Positions 1 through 9,829 of a DNA stretch of 64,000 nt are shown here, one piece after another. The stretch spans positions 404,822 through 468,821 of the forward strand of contig SCFE01000027.1 of the NCBI GenBank assembly GCA_004352715.1, written 5' to 3'. The translations under genes were made by a program, and so were the position numbers. Each line of letters starts with the position of its first letter. The first letter of the stretch is position 1. Under the pieces are notes generated by a model. The model saw nothing but the letters and a program-made list of their open reading frames with translations. It had not been told where the DNA came from and ran no database searches. This DNA is from Hofstenia miamia. Its lineage: Eukaryota > Xenacoelomorpha > Acoela.

Positions 1-401
1 TATATATATATATATACATTTACAGTACATTAGGAGCTTTGTGCACTAGAAAAAAATTTAAAGGCATTTCAAGCAAATATTATTAGGCAATATATATTAT
101 ATAGCAGGCAGGAATAAAACCAGGACCTTCCTGGTGGGTGGGTGGGCGTGATATGGTTCGGGCCAGCTGAAAAACCAGCCAAAACTCATAGAGAAAAAAT
201 TTATTGAACCCTGCATACAGACGTTGGAATAATCAAATTTTAAGCATTTCGTCAAGCTTTATTACTATCAGATCAAATGCGAGAAAAGTTGCAGCAAGGT
301 TAGTGTCAAATTTGCAAAGCAGAAGATGATTAGAATTACTACTGATGAGGAGCAAACAAATGCTTATTCAAATTTGGCTTGTGGAAAAGATACGTAGATC
401 A

Positions 402-866
402 CAGAGGTGGAATCGGGTTGAGAATCTAAAACCAGACCTGAATTCGAAACGAAAATTTTAAACAGATTTCAACCCGATTTCAGCCTGAATTTCAAAAATC
501 AAGTATTAAATTTAATAAAAATTATAGATCTTTAATGTTTATTCAAAATTTAAGTTTTTTGATGTTTAGAAAAAAATTAGTATTTTAAGGCTTCTATTTT
601 GTCAGCTGCAACTGAGGAGCGTCTTTCAGCCCACAAAAAGATTAATCTTCTTCGAGATGAAAATCTTTTTATTTCAGAAGATAATTCACTCATGACAAAC
701 TCAAATACTTGCAGATGCACGATAAAATGTCTATAAATCCAAAACCTTAGTTGTTACTCTTTGTTCAAGTCATTCGTGCTGCTAATTAGTTTACTTTTAG
801 ACTTAGCAATTATCTTCTTACCATTATAAACTTAATTGTTCGGTAAATAATGTAACACCACCTCTG
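402..866 (+). mobile_element. Internally deleted hAT element with imperfect 8-bp TSD
   Basis: The left end begins CAGAGGTGGAATCGGG and the right end closes with CCACCTCTG, its inverse complement over 9 bases. Flanking octamers are GTAGATCA (394-401) and GAAGATCA (867-874), matching 7 of 8. CAGRG-type ends with 8-bp target duplications are the hallmark of hAT transposons. At 465 bp it is far too short for a full transposase but keeps a decayed hAT C-terminus near its right end, as expected of an internal deletion. Its ends resemble those of the 43163-44553 element, so the two may be relatives. Confidence 0.75.
587..736 (+). pseudogene. Decayed hAT transposase C-terminal (dimerisation) fragment
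   Basis: An open stretch of 49 codons ending in TAA reads ILSAATEERLSAHKKINLL and onward, followed by LRDEN. It resembles the hAT C-terminal dimerisation motif, in which a P-x-S-x-x-x-E-R-x-F-S signature is followed by R-x-x-L-x-x-E. The SER core is altered to EER and LFS to LS. There is no start codon and no upstream catalytic domain in the element. Position near the right inverted terminus fits the normal layout of an autonomous hAT element. It is surely non-functional; the family call rests on a short motif. Confidence 0.5.
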
Positions 867-1530
867 GAAGATCATTACATAAAATTATTAGTGAAAGTTT
901 GGTGTGCATGTCGTTTCGCCGATTAGAGAATAGGAAATGTTAGAGCTTCTGTACCAATAAGTATTGTAATACCATACAAGTCCAATCCAACAAAACATCA
1001 ATTATGTAGCAGAAGAACAGCAAGATGAAATTGCTTTATTTTCAGCAAACTATGCTTTCATCACAACAATTAACCAAAATATAACGATACCATGCAGTTA
1101 GACTTGTTAGAGCTAACCAGCATTTCATGTGCCAATGTCAAGTAGGATGTTCATACTAAAAAATGCATCGAACCAAAAACATTAAGATTTTTAGATAACC
1201 CAAAATAAATTGAGGTGCAACACGAGAGAAGCAATGTGGTTATCCTAAGCTATACTAATTTCAAGGATATGTAGTAGGATTCTTTGGGATCTTTCCCATT
1301 TGGATTTAGTCTCAGTCTTGTCACATAAAATATTATGGTACCATGATAGCATGTGATCCCACACAAATTATTAATTCAATTAATTAAAAAGTTCGTGGTC
1401 CCAGTCTAATGTTCTTCTCAGCATTTGAAATGATTAGTCCTAGTTTGTATCCCACGAAAGTGGAACTAAGTTAATGCGAGTGGACTAGATACATTAACTA
1501 AATTTGCTATAACCATGGGTTATATATTAC

Positions 1531-3328
1531 CTTCATTTCAGCAACAAATTTTTCTTTGGAAATAGTTTTGACGTTTTCCTGATCAATCGTAGCAAACCAC
1601 TCTTTAATATCGATGTTCTTTTCATCAAAGTGCATCTAAATGTATTGCAAATAAAAATATCAATTTCGTTATGAAATTTAAATCACTAATATAAAATAAA
1701 AGGACTATTTAACATAACTATAACCATTACTTTGGAAATCTGGATAACTAAGCCAGTGGCATAGAAGCGCCAGTGAAGAATTGCAAGCGATCCTGAATTT
1801 CTCAATCATTGCAAGTCTCGTTGTAAAACTAATTCAATTCAAATTTCAAATGATGTGGACACCATTAGAGTTAAACAATGGTATGTTGTAATTTCTAGCT
1901 TTTGGAAACGTGTACGACGAAAATCCATTATGTGCAAATCATGGTTACCATGCGAATGGATTTTCGTTTTCATTCCCACAGAAACAGCGCATCATTTGCA
2001 TCCTGTGCACTCATTCGTAATATATCGTTAAATATAGAATTGACATTATTGCTCCAAAGCGCACAATTTCCGATGATACGTTGCGCCATTCAGAACATCA
2101 ACTAATATAATGCTATGGTCTCTCATCTACAACAAATGCATTCTGCAAAAGAGCGGCTCTCAACCCTCCGATTAACTAGCTACTGGCAAAACAAAATCAA
2201 TATTTTCACTATATGTAAAATTGATTGTCTACAAATTCGAATATGGAAAAACAGAAACAAATAATACAAACAATATCTAAAAATCTAACTTTTATCTTGA
2301 GGAATGGATGTATTCGTGAAGGTGGCATGCGCTTCTTTCTCTCCGATTGAGAACCACCGTGAGTAATGTGAATGTTTGGATATAGTTCAAGAAGATTCTT
2401 TTGCTGTTCCTCAAAGTCGATATTTACCAAAATTCCCTAAGTTTAGAATTGTGAAAAGCGCTAAAGACTAAGGATATCATATTTCCCTTAAAAAACCTAG
2501 ATTGAATAGCATTTGAATCTACTTTGAGGCTAATAACATTCCGTTTTAAACTCGCATGAACTTCAAAAAAGTTGAATTCAAGCCTAGAAATATGAAATAA
2601 AATTCAACGATTTCATTAAATTCCATTACTTTGCAATGGAATTTAGTGTAAAGTCTTTTCATAAAATACCTACATCGAAATGGAGTTCAGTAATGGCAGA
2701 GGCTGCATTTTTAAGGATTTGAGTGATTATTGCATAACATCCAGGAGATTCCATTGGATTGTATCCCATCTAAACGAAAATCCAATTACGTTAAACTATA
2801 TTACGAAACGTAAATACACTTTTTCTCAATCATTTGAATATACTTAGCAACTGTGAAGTAGAAGAGGGGAAAGTTAAAAGACGCAATTCACAAAACACTC
2901 AATAAAAATTATTCAAAGAGAAAAAAATTTTCATTAATATATCTCCAATTTAAACATAGAAAATATGTTTTATGGACGCAAAGCACCGACCATTTTCTAT
3001 TAGTTTAAACATAATTAACTAAGACGTGTATTTGAAATATAAATAATATCCCTAGATAACATTTCAAACCTCCAAAACAAAACATGACTGATCATACTGC
3101 AATTAAATAATAATAAAGAAAAATAAACCATACTCTCAGAATAGAAAGTCGTTCATTTTGGGCTAAGGATGTGGCAAATAAAACTGCTGCTTCCGCATTA
3201 ATGCGGCAGTTTGTTAGATCGAGATACTCCAACGACGAGTGCTCTCTAATAGCATCACCAATTTCCTTAGCGCCATCTTTTTCAACACCATTGTAGGCAA
3301 GATTTAGTCTTTGCAATCCCATATTTCC
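1531..3328 (-). CDS. LRRC74: LRRC74-like leucine-rich-repeat protein, partial, at least 4 exons
   Basis: Four minus-strand exons join in one frame, all phase 0 with AG acceptors and GT donors: 3328-3134, 2769-2674, 2436-2290 and 1635-1531 (65, 32, 49 and 35 codons). The first exon carries two ribonuclease-inhibitor-type leucine-rich repeats (GLQRLNLAYNGV, SLEYLDLTNCRI). The second continues with LRMGYNP and ends ITELHFD; the third starts GILVNIDF and ends in a Pro/Lys-rich linker. The order matches the end of vertebrate LRRC74A/B (repeats, then a 'LDISNVLV' cap, then an EF-hand-like tail). The fourth exon encodes that tail, but its loop (DQENVKTISKEK) lacks the conserved Gly at position 6 and the acidic residue at position 12, so calcium binding is unlikely. 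The 5' end and the exon after 1531 were not found. Function in this family is poorly known; LRR surfaces normally bind proteins. Confidence 0.8.
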
Positions 3329-3434
3329 CTAAAGTCAATGAAATCAATAATGTACAATTGCATACGACATCAGTTTTGTTTAAACTTAGGAATGTAAATG
3401 TCTTATGAAATCAGCTAATAATAAAGCACTTAAC

Positions 3435-3848
3435 AACATCATCATTTTCAGAGACATTTATAGAAAGAATATGATCATTTATAACAGATATTGTCCAGAT
3501 ATTACTAACGATGTGTCGTGTGCTAAAAGCTATAACCTAGTGAAATAAGAAAAATTAGAGACGCTGATGGTAGAACCTCGCAAGTTGGTTTTTTTATTGT
3601 TTCAATCGAGTTGGAACCTTAGCTCACGTTAGGCTAAGTGATATATAACTGTGTTACATGTTAAATAACCTCATATAAATGTACGAAAGAAATATCTGTT
3701 AACAACTAAATAAGAGGAACAAAGCCTGATGGCTTACATTTTGAGATAAACAGGGAAAGTTCAGTGGATTCTTCAGTATTACAGGCAAGATTTGAAAAAA
3801 AGATCCCATTCAAACTAACATCGAGATGGTTTACGTACTCAGCCGACC
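3435..3848 (-). other. Two possible upstream exons of the LRR gene
   Basis: Two splice-bounded open stretches lie upstream of the clear LRR exons. 3536-3435 is phase 0 and contains HILSINVSEND, like the start of an LRR. 3848-3738 contains VNHLDVSLNGI, again LRR-like, then loses the pattern, and its donor phase does not fit the next exon. LRR spacing across the 3435/3328 junction is too short by about half a repeat. Either an exon is missing, or these are decayed copies. RNA evidence would settle it. Confidence 0.3.
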
Positions 3849-3899
3849 CTAGAAAAATAATAAGCTAATAACAGGTGTAAAAATGATTAACAAGTTCCT

Positions 3900-5392
3900 A
3901 AATATTGAACAATGAAAGAAAGCTGTAGTCATAAACACACATGTTGAAATATTTGATTTAAAAAAACATCAAAAAGACGAAAAAATTGACACTGCCAATT
4001 AATTTCCCTTGATACGTAATAGATGAGAACGTGTGTCTCTGCTTATCGCCGCGAGCTGCTCTTGCTTCTCATCGATTGCTTTTAAGATTCTTATATCTTT
4101 TGCTATAAATTTTAATAGAAAGTCGTCCATTAACAGCTTCACTCCAATTAAAACCTTTTTTTACATTTTATGCCCACACATTTTCTATTTCAAAGGTGCT
4201 TTAGAAATTCAAAATGATAAAATTGAGCTAAACTTAAATTTAAAAATATTTGATTAAATGTGGCACACTTTATACCTTTTTATTAAAGATTCTGAATATG
4301 CTCCAGCAAATTTATTTTAGTAATTATATCAATATTATTGCAAAAAAAATCTATATAACTATTAATTCAGTTGCTTTATGTTTTTGAAGTTCGGCCTTTA
4401 GCTTAACTCGTTCGATCAGAGTCAACGCAGATGAGCGTTCTGTATACCAGAGAACGTCAAGGATTTTAATGATTAAACCGGCCTTAGTGGTATACTTCTA
4501 AGAGTTAAGACCTACACCATATCATGGTCTTACTCTCTGTTTAGTATGTAGACTTGTACAGTAATCCCTATTCAACGCTCAAAGGTTTATCGGATGAAAA
4601 TCATGGACAGCTACAAAACTTCGCGATACTCGTCAAACACTTTATAAATCTGTAGATGTTGGAGCGTATTTCATGCTTAATGTCGCTAACTTGTTCATAA
4701 GCAGACACGTGCTGTATTGTTCATCAGCAATATACTCCCAGTTTTCCTGGAACCACTTAGGCAGTAGAATATTTGGTTCAGTTGATTGATGAGCTCGACA
4801 TAGTAGTTATGAAGGTAAGTGCAATCTTATGAATACGGTGGAGACAAGCAAGCTTCAGCAAATCCTTTACCAGTTTCTGTTCAATTCGTAGAAACGGAAA
4901 TACTCTAATCGCATTTACAAAAATAGAAATTAAGTGCTTCGTAAAACTTAAAATATACACAACCTTCTACAGTACTACATATTTCTATATCATGAATCTC
5001 ATAACATTGAAGTGTGGATTTGTAGTCTATCATATAAGTACAATTATTATATATATTATGTCTAGGAATAGTTTATAGGGAAAGATAATATGACATATCC
5101 ACTACTTCTATAATATGCAAATGACACAGGCCAATTTCAAATTGTGGTAACAACCTCTAAAGTACTTTCAAATTGGATGAAATTTCATCACAATGATGTA
5201 TTTATCAACAAGAACCAAATTAGGGGGTGACCTATTAACCTATTAAAATAGAAATTTTTTACCTACTTTGAAGACCACCTTACAAATATATATTATAGAA
5301 CCCGACTGGGTAAAAGTGTTATTGCATTTTGAAATCTACTTCCCACATCACTAATTTGCTAATCAGAAGAAAATGAATAAGGGATCCTTTAC
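3900..5392. other. No clear gene; decayed coding-like fragments
   Basis: No intact gene is visible. On the minus strand 4134-4012 is open and coiled-coil-like (contains LKAIDEKQEQLAAI), of the type found in transposon accessory proteins, but it lacks a convincing start. Around 4770-4660 the minus strand reads PKWFQENWEYIADEQ before running into stops. Both look like old mobile-element coding sequence, and neither could be assigned. Confidence 0.4.
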
Positions 5393-5450
5393 CTCAGCTT
5401 CAAAGTTAAATAAGAATTTAGTTTCATTATCTAAAAACATCTCCACAAAG
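5393..5450 (-). other. Possible short exon with good splice signals
   Basis: On the minus strand a pyrimidine-rich TTTTTGTAG acceptor precedes 58 nt ending GAG before GTAAAG. One frame is open (FVEMFLDNETKFLFNFEAE). It could be a 5' exon of the LRR gene or belong to another gene. Evidence is limited to splice motifs and one short frame. Confidence 0.3.
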
Positions 5451-5580
5451 CTACAAAAAGTGTTTGTGTAACTCCGAAAATGAGAATTGTATGTACAGGT
5501 ATAACACAACTGATATGACTACACGAATTGTAATGCTAAAAGATATGTAAAATATAGCTTGGTGCTAGGCTTTTGACCCT

Positions 5581-6630
5581 CATATATATATATATATATA
5601 TATATATANNNNNNNNNNNNNNNNNNNNNNNNNNNNNNNNNNNNNNNNNNNNNNNNNNNNNNNNNNNNNNNNNNNNNNNNNNNNNNNNNNNNNNNNNNNN
5701 NNNNNNNNNNNNNNNNNNNNNNNNNNNNNNNNNNNNNNNNNNNNNNNNNNNNNNNNNNNNNNNNNNNNNNNNNNNNNNNNNNNNNNNNNNNNNNNNNNNN
5801 NNNNNNNNNNNNNNNNNNNNNNNNNNNNNNNNNNNNNNNNNNNNNNNNNNNNNNNNNNNNNNNNNNNNNNNNNNNNNNNNNNNNNNNNNNNNNNNNNNNN
5901 NNNNNNNNNNNNNNNNNNNNNNNNNNNNNNNNNNNNNNNNNNNNNNNNNNNNNNNNNNNNNNNNNNNNNNNNNNNNNNNNNNNNNNNNNNNNNNNNNNNN
6001 NNNNNNNNNNNNNNNNNNNNNNNNNNNNNNNNNNNNNNNNNNNNNNNNNNNNNNNNNNNNNNNNNNNNNNNNNNNNNNNNNNNNNNNNNNNNNNNNNNNN
6101 NNNNNNNNNNNNNNNNNNNNNNNNNNNNNNNNNNNNNNNNNNNNNNNNNNNNNNNNNNNNNNNNNNNNNNNNNNNNNNNNNNNNNNNNNNNNNNNNNNNN
6201 NNNNNNNNNNNNNNNNNNNNNNNNNNNNNNNNNNNNNNNNNNNNNNNNNNNNNNNNNNNNNNNNNNNNNNNNNNNNNNNNNNNNNNNNNNNNNNNNNNNN
6301 NNNNNNNNNNNNNNNNNNNNNNNNNNNNNNNNNNNNNNNNNNNNNNNNNNNNNNNNNNNNNNNNNNNNNNNNNNNNNNNNNNNNNNNNNNNNNNNNNNNN
6401 NNNNNNNNNNNNNNNNNNNNNNNNNNNNNNNNNNNNNNNNNNNNNNNNNNNNNNNNNNNNNNNNNNNNNNNNNNNNNNNNNNNNNNNNNNNNNNNNNNNN
6501 NNNNNNNNNNNNNNNNNNNNNNNNNNNNNNNNNNNNNNNNNNNNNNNNNNNNNNNNNNNNNNNNNNNNNNNNNNNNNNNNNNNNNNNNNNNNNNNNNNNN
6601 NNNNNNNNTATATATATATATATATATATA
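5581..6630. repeat. (TA)n microsatellite holding a 1000-N assembly gap
   Basis: Pure TA repeat runs into exactly 1000 N (5609-6608) and resumes as TA on the far side. The round number suggests a gap of unknown size caused by the microsatellite. Any apparent reading frame across it is meaningless. Confidence 0.95.
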
Positions 6631-6650
6631 ATTACATATCTGTGTATATA

Positions 6651-6889
6651 TACCGTAAATTGGGGTAGTTCGGAACATTGGGGTAATTCGGAACGCCTCA
6701 GTCTTTATATATAAAGCACCTTCGTAACCATATGTTTATGTGATTATTTTTTGCAAAAAATTGATAAAATGTTTAGGTATATTGTGCAAAAAAAATTCAC
6801 ATGAACATGTGGTTACGAAGGTGCTTTATATAAAAAGACTGAGGCGTTCCGAATTACAACAATGATCCGAATTACCCCAGTTTACGGTA
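6651..6889. mobile_element. Foldback MITE with ~95-bp inverted arms
   Basis: The left arm starts TACCGTAAATTGGGGTA at 6651; the right arm ends TACCCCAGTTTACGGTA at 6889 (inverse complement with one mismatch). Arms of about 95 bp match almost throughout, including the inner stretch on either side of a ~45-bp A/T-rich centre. The element could fold into one long hairpin. It is flanked by TA-rich sequence, so a TA target duplication cannot be told from background. Superfamily is uncertain. Confidence 0.85.
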
Positions 6890-7062
6890 TTATATTATAT
6901 ATAATATATTATATATATAATATTATATATTATTTATTATATATAAATATATATATACAGATATATATATATATGTATATAGATGTATATNTATATTGAT
7001 AGATAGATAGATAGATAGATAGATTGATTGATAGAGAGATAGATAAATAGATAGATAGGTAA
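6890..7062. repeat. TA-rich and GATA microsatellite
   Basis: TATA-type repeats are followed by GATA units from about 6998 to 7060, with interruptions (GATT, GAGA). One ambiguous base lies at 6991. Confidence 0.9.
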
Positions 7063-7852
7063 TATATTGCTATGACATGCAAAATACTTTGCTAAAATGT
7101 AATTCCAGTTTAACCGGACTCTCTAACTCTAAATCATTGCTGACCACCATGTTTTAGTGTGTTAAAGAACAAATCTAATAGTTCATTCAAAAATCATGAA
7201 TTTTGAAAATGTGTTTTAATATTTGGGAAATTGTTTCTCTTTTGCTAATGCGGCTTGATGCAGGTGACATATTTGTGAGAAAGAGGAACAGTGATAATAT
7301 CAATAACATTCTCATAGTTTAGGTGGATGTGTCGGTTAATAACATACAAAAAATAATCGTCCTCTCCTTTGATTTTAAAAAACCAAGTCCATATTTAGTA
7401 TAGCCCTATTTGAAACCAATAAAAGCAACCGCATAATGTTGTTTAGAGTTAGAGCATTAGCCCCACAAACCTCAACGAAACCCATGGAGCCAAAGTTCAT
7501 CTACACCCGTCATTAACCCCACCGGACATGCTTGAAAATAGTTCTTGATAAGCTAATTCTTTAGGAACACATCTTTATGGGCATTTGGATAAACTTCTTG
7601 ACTTAAATTAGTTTTGCTTCAATTGTAATTTTCTTGACAATATAACCAATGTAATTTTGCTGCTAAATTGGTGCATTTCCTTTGTGTAAAATAAAGAAAA
7701 CGAAGTCGTATATAATGAAATTGTAAACGCAGCTATTGTTTGGTTTTATAATCATTTACTATTTGCTAATTCTGATTAAATATCATTGGATAAAACATTT
7801 CTTAGAAGTATATCTTTTCAGTTCATTAATTTTCTGTTCTTGTTTTTGAACG
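7063..7852. other. Upstream flank of the CNG gene
   Basis: AT-rich, no other gene seen. A pyrimidine-rich run ending in AG at 7821-7822 (TATCTTTTCAG) could be a 3' splice site joining an upstream non-coding exon to the coding exon. No convincing core promoter was identified. Confidence 0.4.
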
Positions 7853-9793
7853 ATGTCTACAAATGTTTTAAACATTCCATGCTCACCAAGATCGGACAAT
7901 CATGTTGTTCTTTCAATTCCTGATACATTTTCTAACGCTTTTTCAATAAAGATTTGTCAAAACGACAAATATCAAATTGCAGAAGAGAATCAGACCACCT
8001 ATTCACGTGGAAGCTCTAAATCAAGCGAACATTGTCGTAAAAGCAAATGGTCTCTGATAAGAAAATTCATAACGAGTAGTCATTACAACACAGAAGATGA
8101 ACAATTTAAGGATAGATTCTTGAGAAAATACTCCGTTTCGTCTGCTGTTGACAAGCCCTTTACAATTGATCCTGAAACGTCTACAGATGCTTTGTGGGAT
8201 TCTAATTCATTCTTTGTCCTTCATGATCACAGTCTGATTCTATTTTATTGGCTGTTATTGCTTTCTATTGTGGTTCTTTATGATTGCTGGTGTCAAATTG
8301 CACGCCAAGCATTTGATTACAAGCATGAAGACTGGAGTGTATGGCTGATCTTGAATACTGCTGCTGATTTTTGCTATATTTTTGACATTATTGTTCAGTG
8401 CCGAACTGGATATTTACAGCAAGGCTTAATAGTGTGCAATGCCAAAAAGCTTGTTTCAAAATATGCTCTTTCACGCAAGTTTCTGGCAGATCTTTTTGCG
8501 TTACTGCCTCTATCATTACTTTGCAAACTACAAAGCCATTATTCCCACCAAATTTGTCACTACCCGCTTCTTCGTTTTCCACGATTTGTTAAAATTTATC
8601 GAGTTTTTAAGTTTTATCGCTTAGTGGAAAACAGGATATCAGTTCCAAATTTTTGGCGAATCCTTAACATGATGCATGTTTTGCTTTTCTGCATCCATTG
8701 GTTTGCTTGCTTTTACAATATGATATCAAATGTAACTGGAGATGGTAACTGGTCGTTTTCAAGTGAAGAAAATTCAGATGTTTTGTCTAAATATCTTCAC
8801 GCCTATTATTGGGCCACAATGGCACTCACCACTGTGGGTGATTTGCAAAGGCCAGAAACCCCCGGACAATTTTTGTTCACAATTACATGTTTTCTTCTTG
8901 GAGTTTTGTTTTTTGCAACCCTAGTTGGCCAGATGGGAAGTGTTATTGAAAATAAGAACTACAACCGACAAGAATTCGAGCGTTTGCTTGATGGTGCAAA
9001 AAGTTTTATGTCGAAAAATGGCGTTCCGCATATTCTTCAGAATCGAGTAAAGCAGTGGTATGATTATTCATGGTCACAGGGTCTTCTGGATAGTTCAATT
9101 GATGTTCAGGCTATCGCATTTCTTCCGACCAAACTTAGGGCTGAACTAGCTATATATAGTTACTTAAATATTCTAAAGAAGATTCCTCTGTTTCAGGAAA
9201 CAGGAAAGTGTGAGCCTGAATTCTTGCACGATTTAGTTCTTAAGATGAAAATTATGCTTGTAACACCGGGTGACTATGTGTGTAGAATTGGTGAAATAGC
9301 CAACGAAATGTATATTATTGCAGATGGATTTTTAGAACTTGTTGATGAGTTTGGGGAAAGTTTCGGTGAACTACAAAATGGGCAGTTTTTTGGTGAAATT
9401 GGAATTTTAAGTTGCTATCTTTCAGAGGATGTCCACAACAAAAGAACTGCAAGTGTAAAATCTCTAGGATATTCGCAACTTTTTGCAATAAACAAGAATG
9501 ATGTTTTGGAACTTACTAAAAAATACCCTAAAGCAAGAATGGCGTTAGTGGAATTTGCTAGGGACCGGATGAGTAAGAACATAGATAAATCGAGAAGATC
9601 CTCAAATGGAAATTCCAGGAAATCTAGCCTTTGCCCAAGCTCCATAATAAACATAAACGTTGAAAACTTTAGTTCTCAATGCACAAATATACTAGTAGAA
9701 GGAAACGAACTCATTGAAAATCTGAAACAAGTTTTAAAAAGGATAGAACTTCAGCTTGAAGCAAACAGTACTTGTAGTTTCAACGAGATTTGA
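7853..9793 (+). CDS. CNGA: Cyclic nucleotide-gated cation channel, CNGA type, single-exon
   Basis: This 646-residue protein is a plasma-membrane, non-selective cation channel subunit opened by cGMP or cAMP. S1 lies at about 124-150, S2 162-188, S3 210-225 and a CNG-type S4 (LLRFPRFVKIYRVFKFYR) near 240-258. S5 spans about 267-293; the pore carries TTVGD at 326-330, and S6 (ITCFLLGVLFFATLVGQM) follows. A C-linker precedes the cyclic-nucleotide-binding domain, with FGEIGIL from 513 and the phosphate-contacting Arg-Thr at 531-532 (NKRTAS). The tail has a heptad-like leucine helix (about 612-640) matching the CLZ trimerisation domain of CNGA subunits. The filter has Asp where vertebrate CNGA has Glu (TTIGE). 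Basic-Ser clusters at about 580-592 (SRRSS, RKSS) look like PKA/PKC sites. An in-frame TGA at 7847-7849 supports the ATG at 7853. The coding region has no intron, and there are no frameshifts. Confidence 0.93.
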   Translation: MSTNVLNIPCSPRSDNHVVLSIPDTFSNAFSIKICQNDKYQIAEENQTTYSRGSSKSSEHCRKSKWSLIRKFITSSHYNTEDEQFKDRFLRKYSVSSAVDKPFTIDPETSTDALWDSNSFFVLHDHSLILFYWLLLLSIVVLYDCWCQIARQAFDYKHEDWSVWLILNTAADFCYIFDIIVQCRTGYLQQGLIVCNAKKLVSKYALSRKFLADLFALLPLSLLCKLQSHYSHQICHYPLLRFPRFVKIYRVFKFYRLVENRISVPNFWRILNMMHVLLFCIHWFACFYNMISNVTGDGNWSFSSEENSDVLSKYLHAYYWATMALTTVGDLQRPETPGQFLFTITCFLLGVLFFATLVGQMGSVIENKNYNRQEFERLLDGAKSFMSKNGVPHILQNRVKQWYDYSWSQGLLDSSIDVQAIAFLPTKLRAELAIYSYLNILKKIPLFQETGKCEPEFLHDLVLKMKIMLVTPGDYVCRIGEIANEMYIIADGFLELVDEFGESFGELQNGQFFGEIGILSCYLSEDVHNKRTASVKSLGYSQLFAINKNDVLELTKKYPKARMALVEFARDRMSKNIDKSRRSSNGNSRKSSLCPSSIININVENFSSQCTNILVEGNELIENLKQVLKRIELQLEANSTCSFNEI

Positions 9794-9822
9794 CGTAAAT
9801 TTTTGTAAGTGTTTTCAGTTTG

Positions 9823-9828
9823 AATAAA
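9823..9828 (+). promoter_or_regulatory. Polyadenylation signal AATAAA for the CNG gene
   Basis: A canonical AATAAA lies 30 bases past the CNG stop codon, which would give a very short 3' UTR. Other AATAAA hexamers occur by chance in this AT-rich DNA, so position is the main support. Confidence 0.6.
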
Positions 9829-9829
9829 A

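Noticed and set aside
5536-6678. Long open frames on both strands around the first gap
   Set aside because: They consist of TA repeat and 1000 N; the gap contains no sequence information.
8388-8924. Additional frames on both strands within the CNG gene
   Set aside because: They overlap a clearly conserved channel protein in other frames and have no motifs of their own.
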